DNA from: Halocafeteria seosinensis
Lineage: Eukaryota; Sar; Bigyra; Bicosoecida
DNA length: 47,555 bases
Assembly (NCBI GenBank): GCA_001687465.1
Contig: LVLI01000608.1
Span: 1-47,555, forward strand
Direction of reading: 5' to 3'
The notes under the pieces are model-generated. The model searched no databases, had not been told where the DNA came from, and was given only the letters and a program-made list of their open reading frames with translations. Positions 22,542 through 33,418 of this stretch are shown here, one piece after another (the stretch's first letter is position 1; each line of letters opens with the position of its first letter). The translations under genes were made by a program, and so were the position numbers.

Positions 22542-23023
22542 GGCTGGACCTGATACAAATACACGGGGCAGTCAAAAAACAAATCGAAAAAATTTCAGAT
22601 GGCATGTCCATCATCAAACCCTTCAGGGAAATCTGCACTACGTAGGTACACTTACGCCGAAGTTGCACTACTAAAAGTTCCGGCTGGAATTGAAACTTGA
22701 CCATGGTATGGTATGGTTGAATCAAGTCTGCCTTAGAGAACCCAGATGAATGAAAACAATCGTTAATTCGAGGGTAACCCAAGGTTTTTCGAGTCATGCT
22801 GTCTCCAGGCTGAACGTTATGCATCTCACTGAGTTCCAGCGTGAAGTCTTACCGCTGTAAGTTACCGGAGCTCAGCGACTCCGACCGTTTGGCCGATACA
22901 TCCTACTGTAGAGTTGGCGGCTGTTGTTGTTAGCAAAATTACTGACGTTTCATGTTGCATCGTCAGTACCTATGCATTCTTCATCCATGCGTCCTCTGTG
23001 TGGTCCGAGGCAAACGTGCAAAT
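22542..23023. promoter_or_regulatory. Divergent intergenic region
   Basis: About 480 bp between the start codons of the TPR gene (minus) and the PGAGSY protein gene (plus); both promoters should be here. Short frames exist, and the frame of the downstream gene is open upstream to 22952, but the ATG at 23024 in AAATATGGCC is a reasonable start. I see no known motif. Confidence 0.4.
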
Positions 23024-24542
23024 ATGGCCAATGCTTGGAGGTGGAGAAACACCATCGACTTCCGTCGCCAGGACTACAAGACGTATGGGAAGACTCAGGT
23101 CCTCATCCGCGAGCTCGCAAAACAGGAGATCGAGCAGGATGGTGACTATGACATGGAGGTTGACAATATCTGGGACAACACAGGCAACCGGCGGACTCCC
23201 ACGAGTAGTCCGAAAAACCCAAAGCTGAAACTTACTCCTTTAAAAGGAGACAGGACCTCCTTCACTCGACAAAGTACCAGTCCTCAATCCTACAGCGCTA
23301 GCCCAAGTGAAAATGAAGCCCTATCCTCACCGGAGCAACTGGATACGGAAACGGACAACAGGGGCAGGGACTTAACCGAGGAAGACGAAAACTGTAATAG
23401 TGCCTCAGATGGGGAGCATTCAGTAGACGGATTCTCTCTAGAGCTCCATGAAAAATACCGCGTCAGACTTCCGAAGACCTATAGCACCCTCATTCGGCTA
23501 GCCGAAGATAACATATCTCATCCGGAACTTTACCAGAGCAAACCACTTCCTCAGTATGCAGATCCTATCATACGAGAATCACCCGCAAACGGTACCCAGG
23601 AATATTCCCAACTCTGGAAGACCGAGAGCTCCTTTAACTTGGTGAAAGACAACTCGGGGACTATTGGGAGGCAGAGTAAGCGAACCACATTTATTGATGA
23701 CATGCTGCGGCATCCCTCTGGTGTACCTGACTATCTTCTCAGTCAAAAGGTAGGTGTAGAAAACTCTCCGAGAATCTATCGTCAGCATGTCACTATTTTG
23801 TTGCTAAATACAGCATTCGCTAGAAAGACGTCAATTTGTCAAAGAGCTGGATAAATCGCTCCATGTTTCGAAACCTTCTTTCGGGCTCAGTGGAGGAAAA
23901 AGTTTCATTGATTCTTTGATAGAAAATGCTTCCAGGGAGGAGCTCGCGACTAGTATTGAGAACCAAATGTCTCACACATCCAGCCACGGACGTTCACAGT
24001 ATTTAATAACCAAAGAGCAAAAGGAAGCAAGCTCTAGATTCAAGATATTGATGGATATAGCTTACAACCTACGTTCCAAGACCCCAAAGTACTACGCTTT
24101 TAGTGTTTCGCAAAAGCGGTTCGATGACGCCGGCGCAAGGCCTCAGAAGTTTGAGTCGTCTCAGGAGGAGCAAGAACTGCGCGAGGCTCTCGAAAAAAAG
24201 AGAGCAAAGAATAGGCGCAAAAAGAAAAGGACCAGAAGAAAGAAGCGAGAAATGCCCTTACATCTGCGCAAACAAAGTGGTTCCCGTCTCGACGATTTCC
24301 TCAAGACCAAGGCGGATATTCCAGGAGCGGGCTCTTACGATCTTCCCCCATTGCCGCTCTTAGGAGCTCCGATTGGATTCACAGAGGAAATGCGACTTCG
24401 CGAAGATGCCGACAGCACATGGTATGGGGTGCCTCAAGTGAACGAATATAAGAAGGTGGCAAAGTTTGCCGACCCTGAAAAGCTACACAGCAATTTCGTA
24501 AACAGATTTGCTCCTTCATTGCTATCAGAGAAACAGTATTAG
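23024..24542 (+). CDS. Unrecognised basic protein with a PGxGSY motif, possibly axonemal
   Basis: Two exons, 23024-23749 and 23814-24542, separated by a 64-nt intron (donor GTAGGT, phase 0), encode 484 residues. The N-terminus (MANAWRWRNTIDFRRQDYKT) is basic and aromatic, residues 50-150 are Ser/Thr/Pro-rich and acidic, and a Lys/Arg run (KKRAKNRRKKKRTRRKKREM) sits around residue 380, probably within a helix. Near residue 412 is IPGAGSYDLPPLPLLG, which fits the sperm-tail PG-rich repeat pattern PGPGxY found in microtubule-associated ciliary proteins, but only one copy is seen. With KATNIP nearby a ciliary role is tempting; this is inference. It is convergent with the acid phosphatase gene, with only 13 bp between the stop codons. 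Confidence 0.75.
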
Positions 24543-24555
24543 TTCGAAGACAGTG

Positions 24556-26387
24556 CTACCCATTCGAATTATCGCATGCCTGCTGCCAGGAAGCCACGTC
24601 ACCATCAATTGGAAGCATCGAGTCGATCAGTCTACGGAAATGATCAAGTCGACAAAGGACTATCTCTTCTCTCGCGTTGCCGTACATGGTGGTCCTGTAC
24701 ACTGCGCTGCAGCTTAACTCACTCGTCATGTCCTTTCCTTGATAGAGAGCACGGATAAAGTGTTCTTCGCTGCGCCTTGATGAGAACATTTCCAGTACGA
24801 TGCGAGAAGCGTAGCTAGGCCATTGGTAGTCCGTCAAATTGAGGGCAGATGCGACCGGGTAGACAGTAATGTCATGAGCAAACAAGAACCAGAATTTCCT
24901 ACAGCGGGACGTCCGCTGTCGAAGGCACTCTGCTTGCGTACCTAATTGGTTGGAGATTTGAGAGAGCAACGGATGTATCAAGAAATCGTTAGGGCTCCCG
25001 CTGTACCGCCGGGCATAATCTCGATCGGCCTGCTCTATTGCTTCTAAAGCTGTGTTCTCTTCAATACAAGATTCACCGTCTTTGTTTGCTTGTTTACATG
25101 GAAGCGCAATATTATGGCACTGGCGCGTGACCATCATATCGGCAACTAAGGTAGCATCATTGGACAAAGGAGGACATGGAGTCTTGCCTTGCAGAGGGTT
25201 TGGTTTTTGTAAGCCACCGGCATATCCAGGAAATACGGCACCCTTGGACAACTGGTCTCCATGGTGTTTAAGTTGATCGAGTGAGTTGTCAATTTCCTCC
25301 TTGGTACAGTTGGTGAGTTGCGCAATTCTGCGAATTAAGTTCATGGGCAGGGTGTTAAATCTCGAAAAATGATACGTATGCTCGTCAACATCTGAGCTAA
25401 ACTTATTGCACCTCCGCAGCAGCTCCTGAACCAACGCTGGATCCTTTTCGCGTGGCTGCACATAGATGGTGAAGTTGCTTTCTTCAGCCAGGTGCAGGCC
25501 ATCCAAAAATGACGCAGCCGAGAGAGCAGTTCGTGGGTAGTCAGTACTGGAGCAAAATACATCCTTCACATCCACTGGGTTATCTCCAGTCTCTTGATGA
25601 GATTGGTGGCTTATTCTCTTCAAAAGTGATCCGTACTTTTGCCGAAAGAGCCTTCCCTGTATGATAATGAAAGCATTTTCGTCCCAAGTTGCCCCAGGAC
25701 AGTTCTCTCAAGGAATTGAAAATTACATACCAGGCGTCTATGCTGTTCAATACCTTCCTTCGTAAGCATTCCTGCTCGACAGTGCTTGGCTGATTCTCCC
25801 TTCAGCGCCGCTTCCGAAGCCTTGAATCCACGTGCAGCGTTAGCTGCTTCCAGATGATCATGCCGATGCGCTCCTGCATCGCATCGCTCGTCCAATTCCA
25901 GTTCTGCACACTCTAAACCTTCCTCTATAGCTTGTCTAGAGACATATTCGGCATGGAATCGTGTCTTCGAGTCTGGCGGTAAGGTTGTATCTGAGCCGAA
26001 ATCGCAGTCCCACGATGCGCTGTCAGCTCCTTGGATTTGCGCGAATCCTGAACGATCTCCATGGCGCAATAAGCCCCATACACCTGTTAGTTCCACTGAA
26101 ATCGTGAATGACGAATTAGAGCGCCCTGAAGTGTACACCTCCGCCTCGCGGGGGTCTCTGGATTCCACGGGGCTGATCTCCATGGGTCCTTCATATTCAC
26201 CCTCTTCCCCCGTATAGGGTGGATGGCAATATTGCTCCAATCGATCCTGCAAACTGTTGTACACGGGCACTTTATGGTTGACATCTTCTAGGGTAAAACC
26301 TTTCCCGACGAGTGACTCTGCTGATGACACGTGGCCAGTGATAAGTGCCACTACCAGTATTAGTGGCCATTTCCTTGTCGCTACCAT
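24556..26387 (-). CDS. Secreted/lysosomal histidine acid phosphatase
   Basis: Histidine-phosphatase clan 2 enzyme acting on phosphomonoesters in the secretory or lysosomal lumen. Two exons, 26387-25731 and 25656-24556 (intron 75 nt, GTATGT donor, phase 0), encode 585 residues. A signal peptide is clear (MVATRKWPLILVVALITGHVSS). The nucleophile motif is LLRHGDRSGF near residue 107. The family segment GMLTKEGIEQHRRL plus GRLFRQKYGSLL spans the intron. CSSTDYPRTALSAASFLDGL carries the second phosphate-binding Arg, and FLFAHDITVYPVASAL near residue 478 supplies the HD catalytic pair. Long inserts between these motifs make it larger than classical acid phosphatases and closer in architecture to the PXYLP1/ACP2-like group; the exact substrate cannot be told. 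Confidence 0.88.
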
Positions 26388-27175
26388 GAAACAGTCTGCA
26401 CAAACTAACCTAAACAGTTGCGGCTCGAGGAGCGCGAAAACTAGAGAAATTATCTAGAACTAACAATCCTATGCAAGTGAATAATTGTGGCACAACAACT
26501 TGTCAAGTTGCTGCTTGAATTTTCAACATCACAAGATTAACATAACCTAATCATGAGCAATGAGTCTACTCTCATTCTGGCAGGAGCACATAGGGGTAGA
26601 AAAGGATGATAGGGAGCGTGGTATACTGTTGAATTTGCCTGTTTAGCGAGAGCGTATTCTGGGCCAAGATAAGATTACTCAAAGCTCACACAGCTACCAC
26701 TACTGCATTTCCGATGCTTTCCATTTGCTTGTCCTAATACAGCGATTCATAGAGTAGGTTGACTCACGTAACTAGACATGCGGTTTCCTTGCTGAGATTC
26801 TTCGTTTTGTAGTTTTAAGTGTTGTAAGTTGCATGCCAGCCTGTGACGTACTTCCAGGTAAAAGCAAAACCACGCTTCTCTGGTCAATGCCACTCACTCC
26901 TTGATTTCTAGAGCGAGAAAAGCGCCGCATCGAAAAATGTTATTTTCCACCAAAGACCGAAGTGTGTGCGTGTGTGTAAGCAACCAACTGAGTCAGATGC
27001 CTTATGGTCAGATGCAGGAAGAACGAGAAGAAGGGCCCCTTTTTGAACCATATGTCCAAAACCCATACATCTAGTACGAGTTGTTTCCTTATGATCAATA
27101 TCCAATGTCTAGCTGGAGCAGCAGCAGAGTTCAGCGTTCTTACGCTCGAAGTAATTAACTAATTGCGTTGTTGTC
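26388..27175. other. Intergenic region, no gene seen
   Basis: About 790 bp between the acid phosphatase start and the stop of the uS11 gene, both on the minus strand. It should contain the phosphatase promoter. A short GT-rich run lies near 26965-26978. No open frame with recognisable content, no RNA gene and no repeat were identified. Confidence 0.45.
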
Positions 27176-27631
27176 CTACAGTCGTCTTGTTTTCCTCGCT
27201 CTGCATCCATTCGTAGGGAACGGTGTAACATCTTCTAAGTGGCTGATTTGCAGGTCGGCCGCCATGATACCTCGAATGGCCGGGACGCGGTTCCTGGAGG
27301 GTCCTTTGAACCTGAGTCTCGCGGTCTTATGCCCCTCTTCTTTGGCTTTTCCAGCTGCTTTTTCAGCCGCCTGCCGTGCTCCAAAGTTGGACGCTCGTTT
27401 CGGTCCCGAGTGCCCCATCATTCCGGAGGACACTTTGGAGATCACCTCACCATTGAGGCGCGAAAAACACACGTGGGTGTTATTCAACGTTATGGTCACG
27501 GTGGCGAAGCAATCGGGCTTCCTATTGACCATGCGCTGTCCAGCGGCGGCGGCTGCCCCAGGGTTGGAACCCTGCTGCACCGATTGTTGGAATATCTGCG
27601 ATATTCGCTGGCGTAAAGCACCCGTCGACAT
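27176..27631 (-). CDS. MRPS11: Ribosomal protein uS11, bacterial type, probably mitochondrial
   Basis: Small-subunit ribosomal protein of the platform. A single exon encodes 151 residues. The conserved core is unmistakable: TVTITLNNTHVCFSRLNGEV, SSGMMGHSGPKRASNFGARQ, AAEKAAGKAKEEGHKTARLR, FKGPSRNRVPAIRGI and the C-terminal HLEDVTPFPTNGCRARKTRR. This is the bacterial/organellar form, not cytosolic RPS14. The N-terminal 45 residues (MSTGALRQRISQIFQQSVQQ) are Arg/Gln/Ser/Ala-rich and could be a mitochondrial presequence; a plastid destination cannot be excluded. The gene has no intron. Confidence 0.93.
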   Translation of the reverse strand: MSTGALRQRISQIFQQSVQQGSNPGAAAAAGQRMVNRKPDCFATVTITLNNTHVCFSRLNGEVISKVSSGMMGHSGPKRASNFGARQAAEKAAGKAKEEGHKTARLRFKGPSRNRVPAIRGIMAADLQISHLEDVTPFPTNGCRARKTRRL

Positions 27632-28330
27632 CTTATTTATTTCTATATGTGAGTTGCAATATTCTTACAAGATGTGCAATAACAAAACTCCAACTCTTTC
27701 TCTCTCTCTCTCTCGTGGAGGTGGGAAGGGAGCGCACGTCCGCCGATTAAATGTACATGTAGCGAAGTTTGTATAGTTAACACTCAGAATTTACAGCTTA
27801 AATGAATTTGCCCGCCTTATGATCCCAACAAAACGTGGAGCCATTGTTTGTAAGAACTTTCCATTCCCAATTATGCTTGCTCACTTTCATAATGGCCCTG
27901 CTTAAGTCACTGAACTCAGGTGGAGCAATCTTGGCAGAGTTCATCTTGCTAATTACGGATACTAGGAAAATGATGAAGTCATCGTCCTGGATGTTAAAGA
28001 CTTTAGAACCCTGTACACACTTACCACAGTGGTGATTTCAACGTTGACTGTGTATTAGAGGTTCTCCTACCGGAAGGTGTCTGGTCTACACAGATACGCT
28101 AGGTCTTGTGTGGGTAGAACCAAAAGACAGGGTATGCCGGTTAAGTACACAGTGTATCACTGTTGTAACCTTCACTTGTTAAGACATCTACGAGCTCAGA
28201 CCCTTGACTCGTGCTAAGAACCTCGTAGAATGGGTCTAGTATCTTTCAAAACATAAGTTACAAACCAAAAATGGTACTCTCGTCTCATGCGGTATATTTG
28301 TAAAGGATCCATACAGAGATAATTTCTAGC
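27632..28330. other. Intergenic region with (TC)n tract
   Basis: About 700 bp between the uS11 start and the stop of the claudin-like gene. A TC dinucleotide run lies at about 27699-27714, close upstream of uS11, so it may be part of its promoter or 5' UTR. The remainder has only short frames and no recognised element. Confidence 0.5.
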
Positions 28331-29285
28331 TTAGACGTCATCCTCCTGTGGAAGTCCACTTTGATCTCGCGAGCCTGAATCCGACTTCTTCCCTCCACCA
28401 CACAAAGCACTTTTGAGGTCTTCCTGAAACAGAGAAAAACGAAACATATACATGTAATTTGATATTCCAATATACATCAAAACCAACTAAACCAGAGATG
28501 TGGCTACGAAGATTGCTTACCGGGGTATGAGGCAAAAGTCCGGCGATGGCAACTGGAATTATCGCAATAAAGCAAAGAACCCACCCGTGTCCTGACATTA
28601 GCAAGTGAGATTGGACATAAATCATCGTCAGTTTGCAACAAAACCTACCTGCCTCGGACAACTTACCCGTTGAAAGGTCGTCAAAACGGTCATCAAGATC
28701 ATCATGCACAGAAAACCACGATAATCCAGCCAGGATGAAACTGGAAAGGACGACAAAAGGCGTGTAGATGCTGATTCTCTTTGAAGTTTCACTAGGACTC
28801 ATGCATTGGAAATCTTCGGCCAAGGCACTGATCACACCTAGCCCAATCCCTAATATTCCAATAATGCTGAATGCTCGAGCAGAGCGAACAGCGTCATCAT
28901 CGTAAAACCGGCTGAAGCTTTCATCCACTGGAAAAAGAAGAGTTATAAAAACAAATTCCATACATATACGACGTGTACCGTGTGGGTAATGTGCAACTCT
29001 TCGGTTGAGAGCTTACAGGAGTTTTCACAGTTGTCTGGTCCGCATGCACGGAACGCTCCTATATCCTGCGTCGACAAGCGGTAAGATACAAGTTTTTTCT
29101 TCCACCAGACTTGCGTTCAGCAGTAAAATTGCGACATAAACCATTTTTCCAACGAGTAAAAAATAAATTGTTTAATGCCACACATACAAACTCTGCATTG
29201 TCGTTGTCATCCTCCTTTACAGTCCATTTCGACGTCGAGACAGAGATGACGATGAAGATGAAGCTAAGGACGTACAGTCCGTACT
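28331..29285 (-). CDS. Claudin/PMP22-like four-helix membrane protein, 5' end unresolved
   Basis: Five exons join in frame: 29285-29188, 29065-29017, 28927-28667, 28591-28521 and 28423-28331. TM1 is YGLYVLSFIFIVISVSTSKW, then a luminal/extracellular loop with that W and, from the 49-nt exon, GAFRACGPDNCEN. This W...C-x4-C layout matches the claudin/PMP22 loop pattern (W...GLWxxC...C) with GAF in place of GLW. TM2 is SARAFSIIGILGIGLGVISA, TM3 IYTPFVVLSSFILAGLSWFS and TM4 VLCFIAIIPVAIAGLLP, followed by a hydrophilic tail ending LPQEDDV. Tetraspan proteins of this fold shape membranes or junctions in animals; a role here is unknown. The first exon is not settled: a 62-nt intron would join it to sequence around 29348-29417, and a start may lie near 29578 (ATGGCGGGGG) or 29503. 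Confidence 0.6.
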
Positions 29286-31183
29286 CTGCACAATCCCAGA
29301 CAACAATGAACAGAATAAAGGTTATATGTAGAACCCCACGAGCCTACCGTGAACCGTGGCCCACAGCGCACAGCCACGAGGACAAGGGAAGGGCGGTAGA
29401 GCAAAAAAGGTACACTAATATCTTGATGCTACGACGACGGAAAACTTCGCGAACGGTAAAATGCAATGCCAGAGTGTCCGTGCGTCAAAGAGAGACGATC
29501 CCATGGTTCAGTCGTCCGCGCCACAGGCTCTTAACAGCTTGGATACGCCCACGGTTGCGACCAACACCCCCGCCATGGTTTCTCAACAACTCAAAAACCA
29601 TGTTTTATTTCGCTCGAATCCACTTGCATGGTGTACGTCTGGCTGTTGAAACTCGTCCTCTTGGAAAGAAGCCTTACCTGACAAACGGGCAATCATCTTG
29701 GTTCTCTCTCTTTTGCACAAGAACTAGCTACAGCACGCACTCAACGGAAACGCGTACAATGTAATGCAAAAAGGCAGATTTCTTGGCGTGAATCCCTCGC
29801 AACAATGAGGCGTCAAATGTGGTATTCAAGCGGCAAAATCGTCGTGAAAGACTTTTTAACTAGTGGCAATCCTTACAGTCAACGAAAATTGGTGCACTTG
29901 GCGTCCATATGGAAGAATACAGGCAAAGCAAGTTGGTCGCAATCTGCGACCCACGTGCCCCAAAGAGAATCAACAACGACGCCACGACTGGACCACGAGG
30001 TGCAACGGATAATGACAATGTTGAGCACTTTGCATTGCGCTTGTAAATATTGAAAGAAAGGGTGAGACAAAGTATGACGGTCTTCTTGCTTCCGCGGGCT
30101 TGGACATACTGGAGTACGACAAAGAGTTTATGGTATACAACTTGGATTACACCGGTAGTGCTTCGTACAGTACAACAGCAGTCCAGGAGGGACCCGTAGA
30201 CTGTTTTACACGGGGTGATATTAGTGACAATGCTGCAGCAGGTATTTCAGGACGTGATACAGGAGGAGACGATGCATGGGGTAGAGGTGATGGCTATATC
30301 TCGCAACGCATACATGTATGCATCAGGAGGAGTTACTGGTAAATACATGTATGCTGGTGGGATCATAGGGCCTATAGACGGTGAAGCAAGGGGATACTAC
30401 ATGTATTCAAGTTCGATATCCGTGCGAGACTATATCACTGCTGAGGATCGCAAGGTTGGTCTGATAACGTATAGGCGTTAGATGGAGACCGATTCTACGC
30501 TTCCAACCAGGACCGTCTCCTGTACTCCTTCATCCATGTTCATCGGCATCCACACCATCTCCGCATGCGACGTCGCCTCTGTCAGCCCTACCGCATCATC
30601 CCCCCAAAGCCAAACGAATACTGTGACACATATTGCCATCCCCACTTCAACGCTATCTATTACACACACACAACCACCGACCGGCACCGGGAAACCACTT
30701 CAAGTAGCTCCAAACCTTTTCGAGAACTCCCGCGCCAAGCACCAGTGCTGCACCACCTCGACATCAACTCTATCTACACTCACGAGTGTGGCGAGTCGTG
30801 CGAGTAGCAATGGACTCTCGTTAACATCGGAACTCACGATGAGTGAATCTTCGATGCCGGATGTAAATGCTACACAAGGTGCACAGAAGGTAACGCGGCA
30901 GTCCGCTAAGACCGCGTGGTAAGCCAATGGAAAGGAATGTCTTCAGGAGGCCTTCAGCTGAAAGCATCAGACATCGGAGCAATGACTAGCTTCATCACAG
31001 TATCATAGTAACCCATGTTGGAGAGTGCCGGTGTACATATCATTTAGCTGGCATTATACGCTATAGACTATCAAGAGTTTCTACTACCCTGCTAGTAGTT
31101 GTAGCACCAGTAGTCGTGTATGATTGTTCACCAGTCCTAGTCTCTTAGAAAAAAATCTACTCCAATCGCCGGATGCAACCAAC
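29286..31183. other. Poorly coding interval, possibly with a degenerate plus-strand gene
   Basis: The left part probably holds the first exon(s) and promoter of the claudin-like gene. Plus-strand frames at 30100-30342, 30215-30481 and 30482-30922 overlap or abut. The middle one is odd, with YMYASGGVTGKYMYAGG and YYMYSSS, encoded around three copies of TACATGTA. The last reads a Ser/Thr-rich 146-residue product (many T-S-T-L runs) with no hydrophobic core, and both strands are partly open there. No domain is recognised and no convincing splice set connects them, so I do not call a gene. Confidence 0.35.
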
Positions 31184-31939
31184 CTAGTCCATCTCACTCT
31201 TGTGGATCTTCCGGGCGATCGTTGTCCGACACATCACACACTTATCTGTGATGCTTTGGACGCATCCTCGGCAGACACACATATGTCCGCAGGGAACAAA
31301 AACCATGTCGCTTTCATTGTCCATACAAATAGTACACTCTTCGATGGTGAATATTTTGGTAGGATTCTTGACTGGGGCAGCTGCAGACGCTGCAGGTTTA
31401 GGACGCGCCACCGCAACGCGCTGTGCTTCTGGAGGCCGCATTCTCGGTACCGGAGCATTAGCAGCCTCTGCCGCCGTGACTTCGACCACCGAACCAGCGG
31501 GAATCCGATAGAAAAATTTGCCTGCGGCCCCTTCAGCTACACGAACAACTGTAGTAGGGACTCTGAAAGTCTTTCCTTCCGCACGTATTGCCCGCGGGAA
31601 TTGACAGTTAGCATGGAGGTTGTAGCCCTGAGTGATGATGCGAACTCGCAATTTGGATCCGATTTTCACGCATTTCAAATAGACGTAATCCATGTTCTGG
31701 GTTAAATGAGAGAGACAAGACTTTGCGCACGAGTTGAATTGGGCAAGGCTAAATGGATTTGCGTACCGGCTGTCTTGGAGGAGCCGCTATCGCCGCCGCT
31801 GTTATAGACCAAAATGTGAACAGAGATATCCATGAACCATATTACAATAACACGAATCGGTGCGTTGTGTGTTAAGTAATAAATTTACCTGCTTGTGGGG
31901 GTGCTTGAGCTGCAGCTTAACAAAGGACAGGTTACACAT
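31184..31939 (-). CDS. RING-finger protein, putative E3 ubiquitin ligase
   Basis: Two exons, 31939-31889 and 31696-31184, joined in phase 0, give 187 residues. The C-terminal RING is C3HC4: ECTICMDNESDMVFVPCGHM then CVCRGCVQS and CVMCR, as in stand-alone ubiquitin ligases of the LRSAM1/MGRN type. The N-terminal half is a small beta-rich module (FVKLQLKHPHKQ, then YVYLKCVKIGSKLRVRIITQ and NCQFPRAIRAEGKTFRVP) continuing into the YRIPAG region; exon 1 is included because its strand-like pattern continues smoothly into exon 2. A Pro/Ala linker joins the two. Without exon 1 the ATG at 31693 would give 169 residues. The start codon at 31939 overlaps the stop of the upstream gene on the same strand by 8 nt. 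The intron is 192 nt, longer than most here. Confidence 0.85.
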
Positions 31940-32795
31940 CTTGGTACTTGCTCCACCATTTATCTTCAGTACCTTGACGAGCTGGAGCAGCTTTTGGTTT
32001 AGTAGCTTTCGCCGCTTTCGCTTTCTTTGTTGTTGGTGGGGTGGCTTCAGCGTCTGTGCATACGAATAGTTGGTCTTTAACAAATAGGCGAGAGCGGGTG
32101 GCGACAACACTTACGGGCTTTACGCTTTGTTGCAGTCTTCCTCGTTTTTGCAGGAGTAACAGCCGCCGCTGCTGCACCAGTTTGCGCTTCGGCAGCGTCA
32201 GCATCTGCCTCCATTTGCCTTCTAGTCTTCTTCGGAACTCGTTTGGTTCGAGCGGGCTTTGTGTCAGCCGCAGCCGCTGCGGCCTTTTTCGGAGTAGTGG
32301 CTCTCTTAGCGGTTCTCGCTTTCTTTTCCGCGGGAGATGCTTTCGTCTCCGTTGCCTTCTTAGAAGTTGCGCCCTTTGATGGCGATTTCTTCTTTTGAGC
32401 TTGCTTGGGCGAACCATCTGTCATAACGGATACAAGCGGAGTGGCTACCTCGTCTTACACGTGCTATTGTTACATACTAGCAGCGGTAGCAGCAGCAGCT
32501 TTTGTCGCCGCTCGTCCACGAGTGGCTCTCGCTTTGCCTTTTGCACCTGCGCTATCATCTCGGTTCGGGTAATCGGACTTCCTGGGCGAAGTTGAAGCTG
32601 AAAAACTTCGTACGGACCTGCTGAAGACGCTGTCTTGATCGCATTCTTCGCCGTCTCCACGTCGGTATCGCCCTTTTTGGGACCTGTATACACCCATACA
32701 TAATATCAGGGTGCTCTCCGTGTGGGAAGATGTTGGGGCATGGAAAATAGGAGCAATAAACACTGACTTCGCTTGCCTTCACGACGAGTACGCAT
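31932..32795 (-). CDS. Lys/Ala-rich basic protein, linker-histone-tail-like
   Basis: Five exons are needed to keep one consistent frame: 32795-32768, 32683-32618, 32546-32478, 32417-32115 and 32053-31932, giving 195 residues. Introns are 84, 71, 60 and 61 nt. The product is mostly Lys, Ala, Thr, Ser and Pro with motifs such as KKKSPSKGATSKK, KRATTPKKAAAAAADTK and KAKAAKATKPKAAPARQ, like the tails of H1 histones or other DNA-compacting proteins. No winged-helix globular domain is visible. The end, DKWWSKYQDV, is aromatic and distinctive. A nuclear, DNA- or RNA-binding role is inferred from composition alone. The frame change inside the 32683-32478 region was resolved by a 71-nt intron; an unspliced reading gives a different product. 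Confidence 0.65.
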
Positions 32796-33418
32796 TATTG
32801 TATTGATTTGGATACTAGTGACCAATGGACAACTCAGGAAGACAGGGTAGTGTATATCTTCCTTCGTGTGCTGCTGGGTAGCGATCACTCGACAAACACG
32901 TTATGCTTTCAACAAACATCGACCAAAAAAACTTCATGTCTAGCCGTTAGCCGATTTTTCTGTTGTGAACCTGATGTCACGGTCCGTGACTCACGGATGG
33001 AGGGTCCAGGCAGAGTTGGTCAATCATGAAGAAAATGAACGCGATGTCCATCTGTGGCTTTGAGGAAACTTGATGAATCACATAATATGGATTGGATCAT
33101 ACATAGTCCATCACTTGGCGTTCTTCTCTTCCTCTTCTGCGGCTAGGCAGCCTAGGTTACACGCGCCGTACTTCCCACCAATCTTACTAAATTAAGAAAT
33201 ATACTCCGCAAAAACGACTCTACGAAACCACTAGCAGTTTTTCTAACGTAATCAAATTATCGAAAAACGATCAGGAGCATTCGGGTGAACGAAAACTTGG
33301 TCTTTCTCTCACGCTTCTCTTCAAGCCTTCTTGCTCCGCCTCCGAAAAAGGTGTGCTTTACGCACACACACACACACGACCTAAAATCGATGTAGCTTTT
33401 GCCGGCACTACACGTTTC
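32796..33418. other. Intergenic region with (CA)n tract
   Basis: About 620 bp between the basic-protein start and the stop of the next minus-strand gene. An interrupted CA run lies at about 33362-33377. No gene or RNA was recognised. The left part should hold the promoter of the basic protein. Confidence 0.45.

Noticed and set aside
29111-29764. 217-residue plus-strand frame
   Set aside because: It is antisense to the TM1 exon of the claudin-like gene and reads a basic, featureless product; the minus strand has matching splice sites and membrane helices.
31932-32417. 161-residue Arg/Leu-rich minus-strand frame
   Set aside because: For most of its length it is an off-frame reading of the Lys/Ala-rich exon; only its last 40 codons are real, as exon 5 of that gene.
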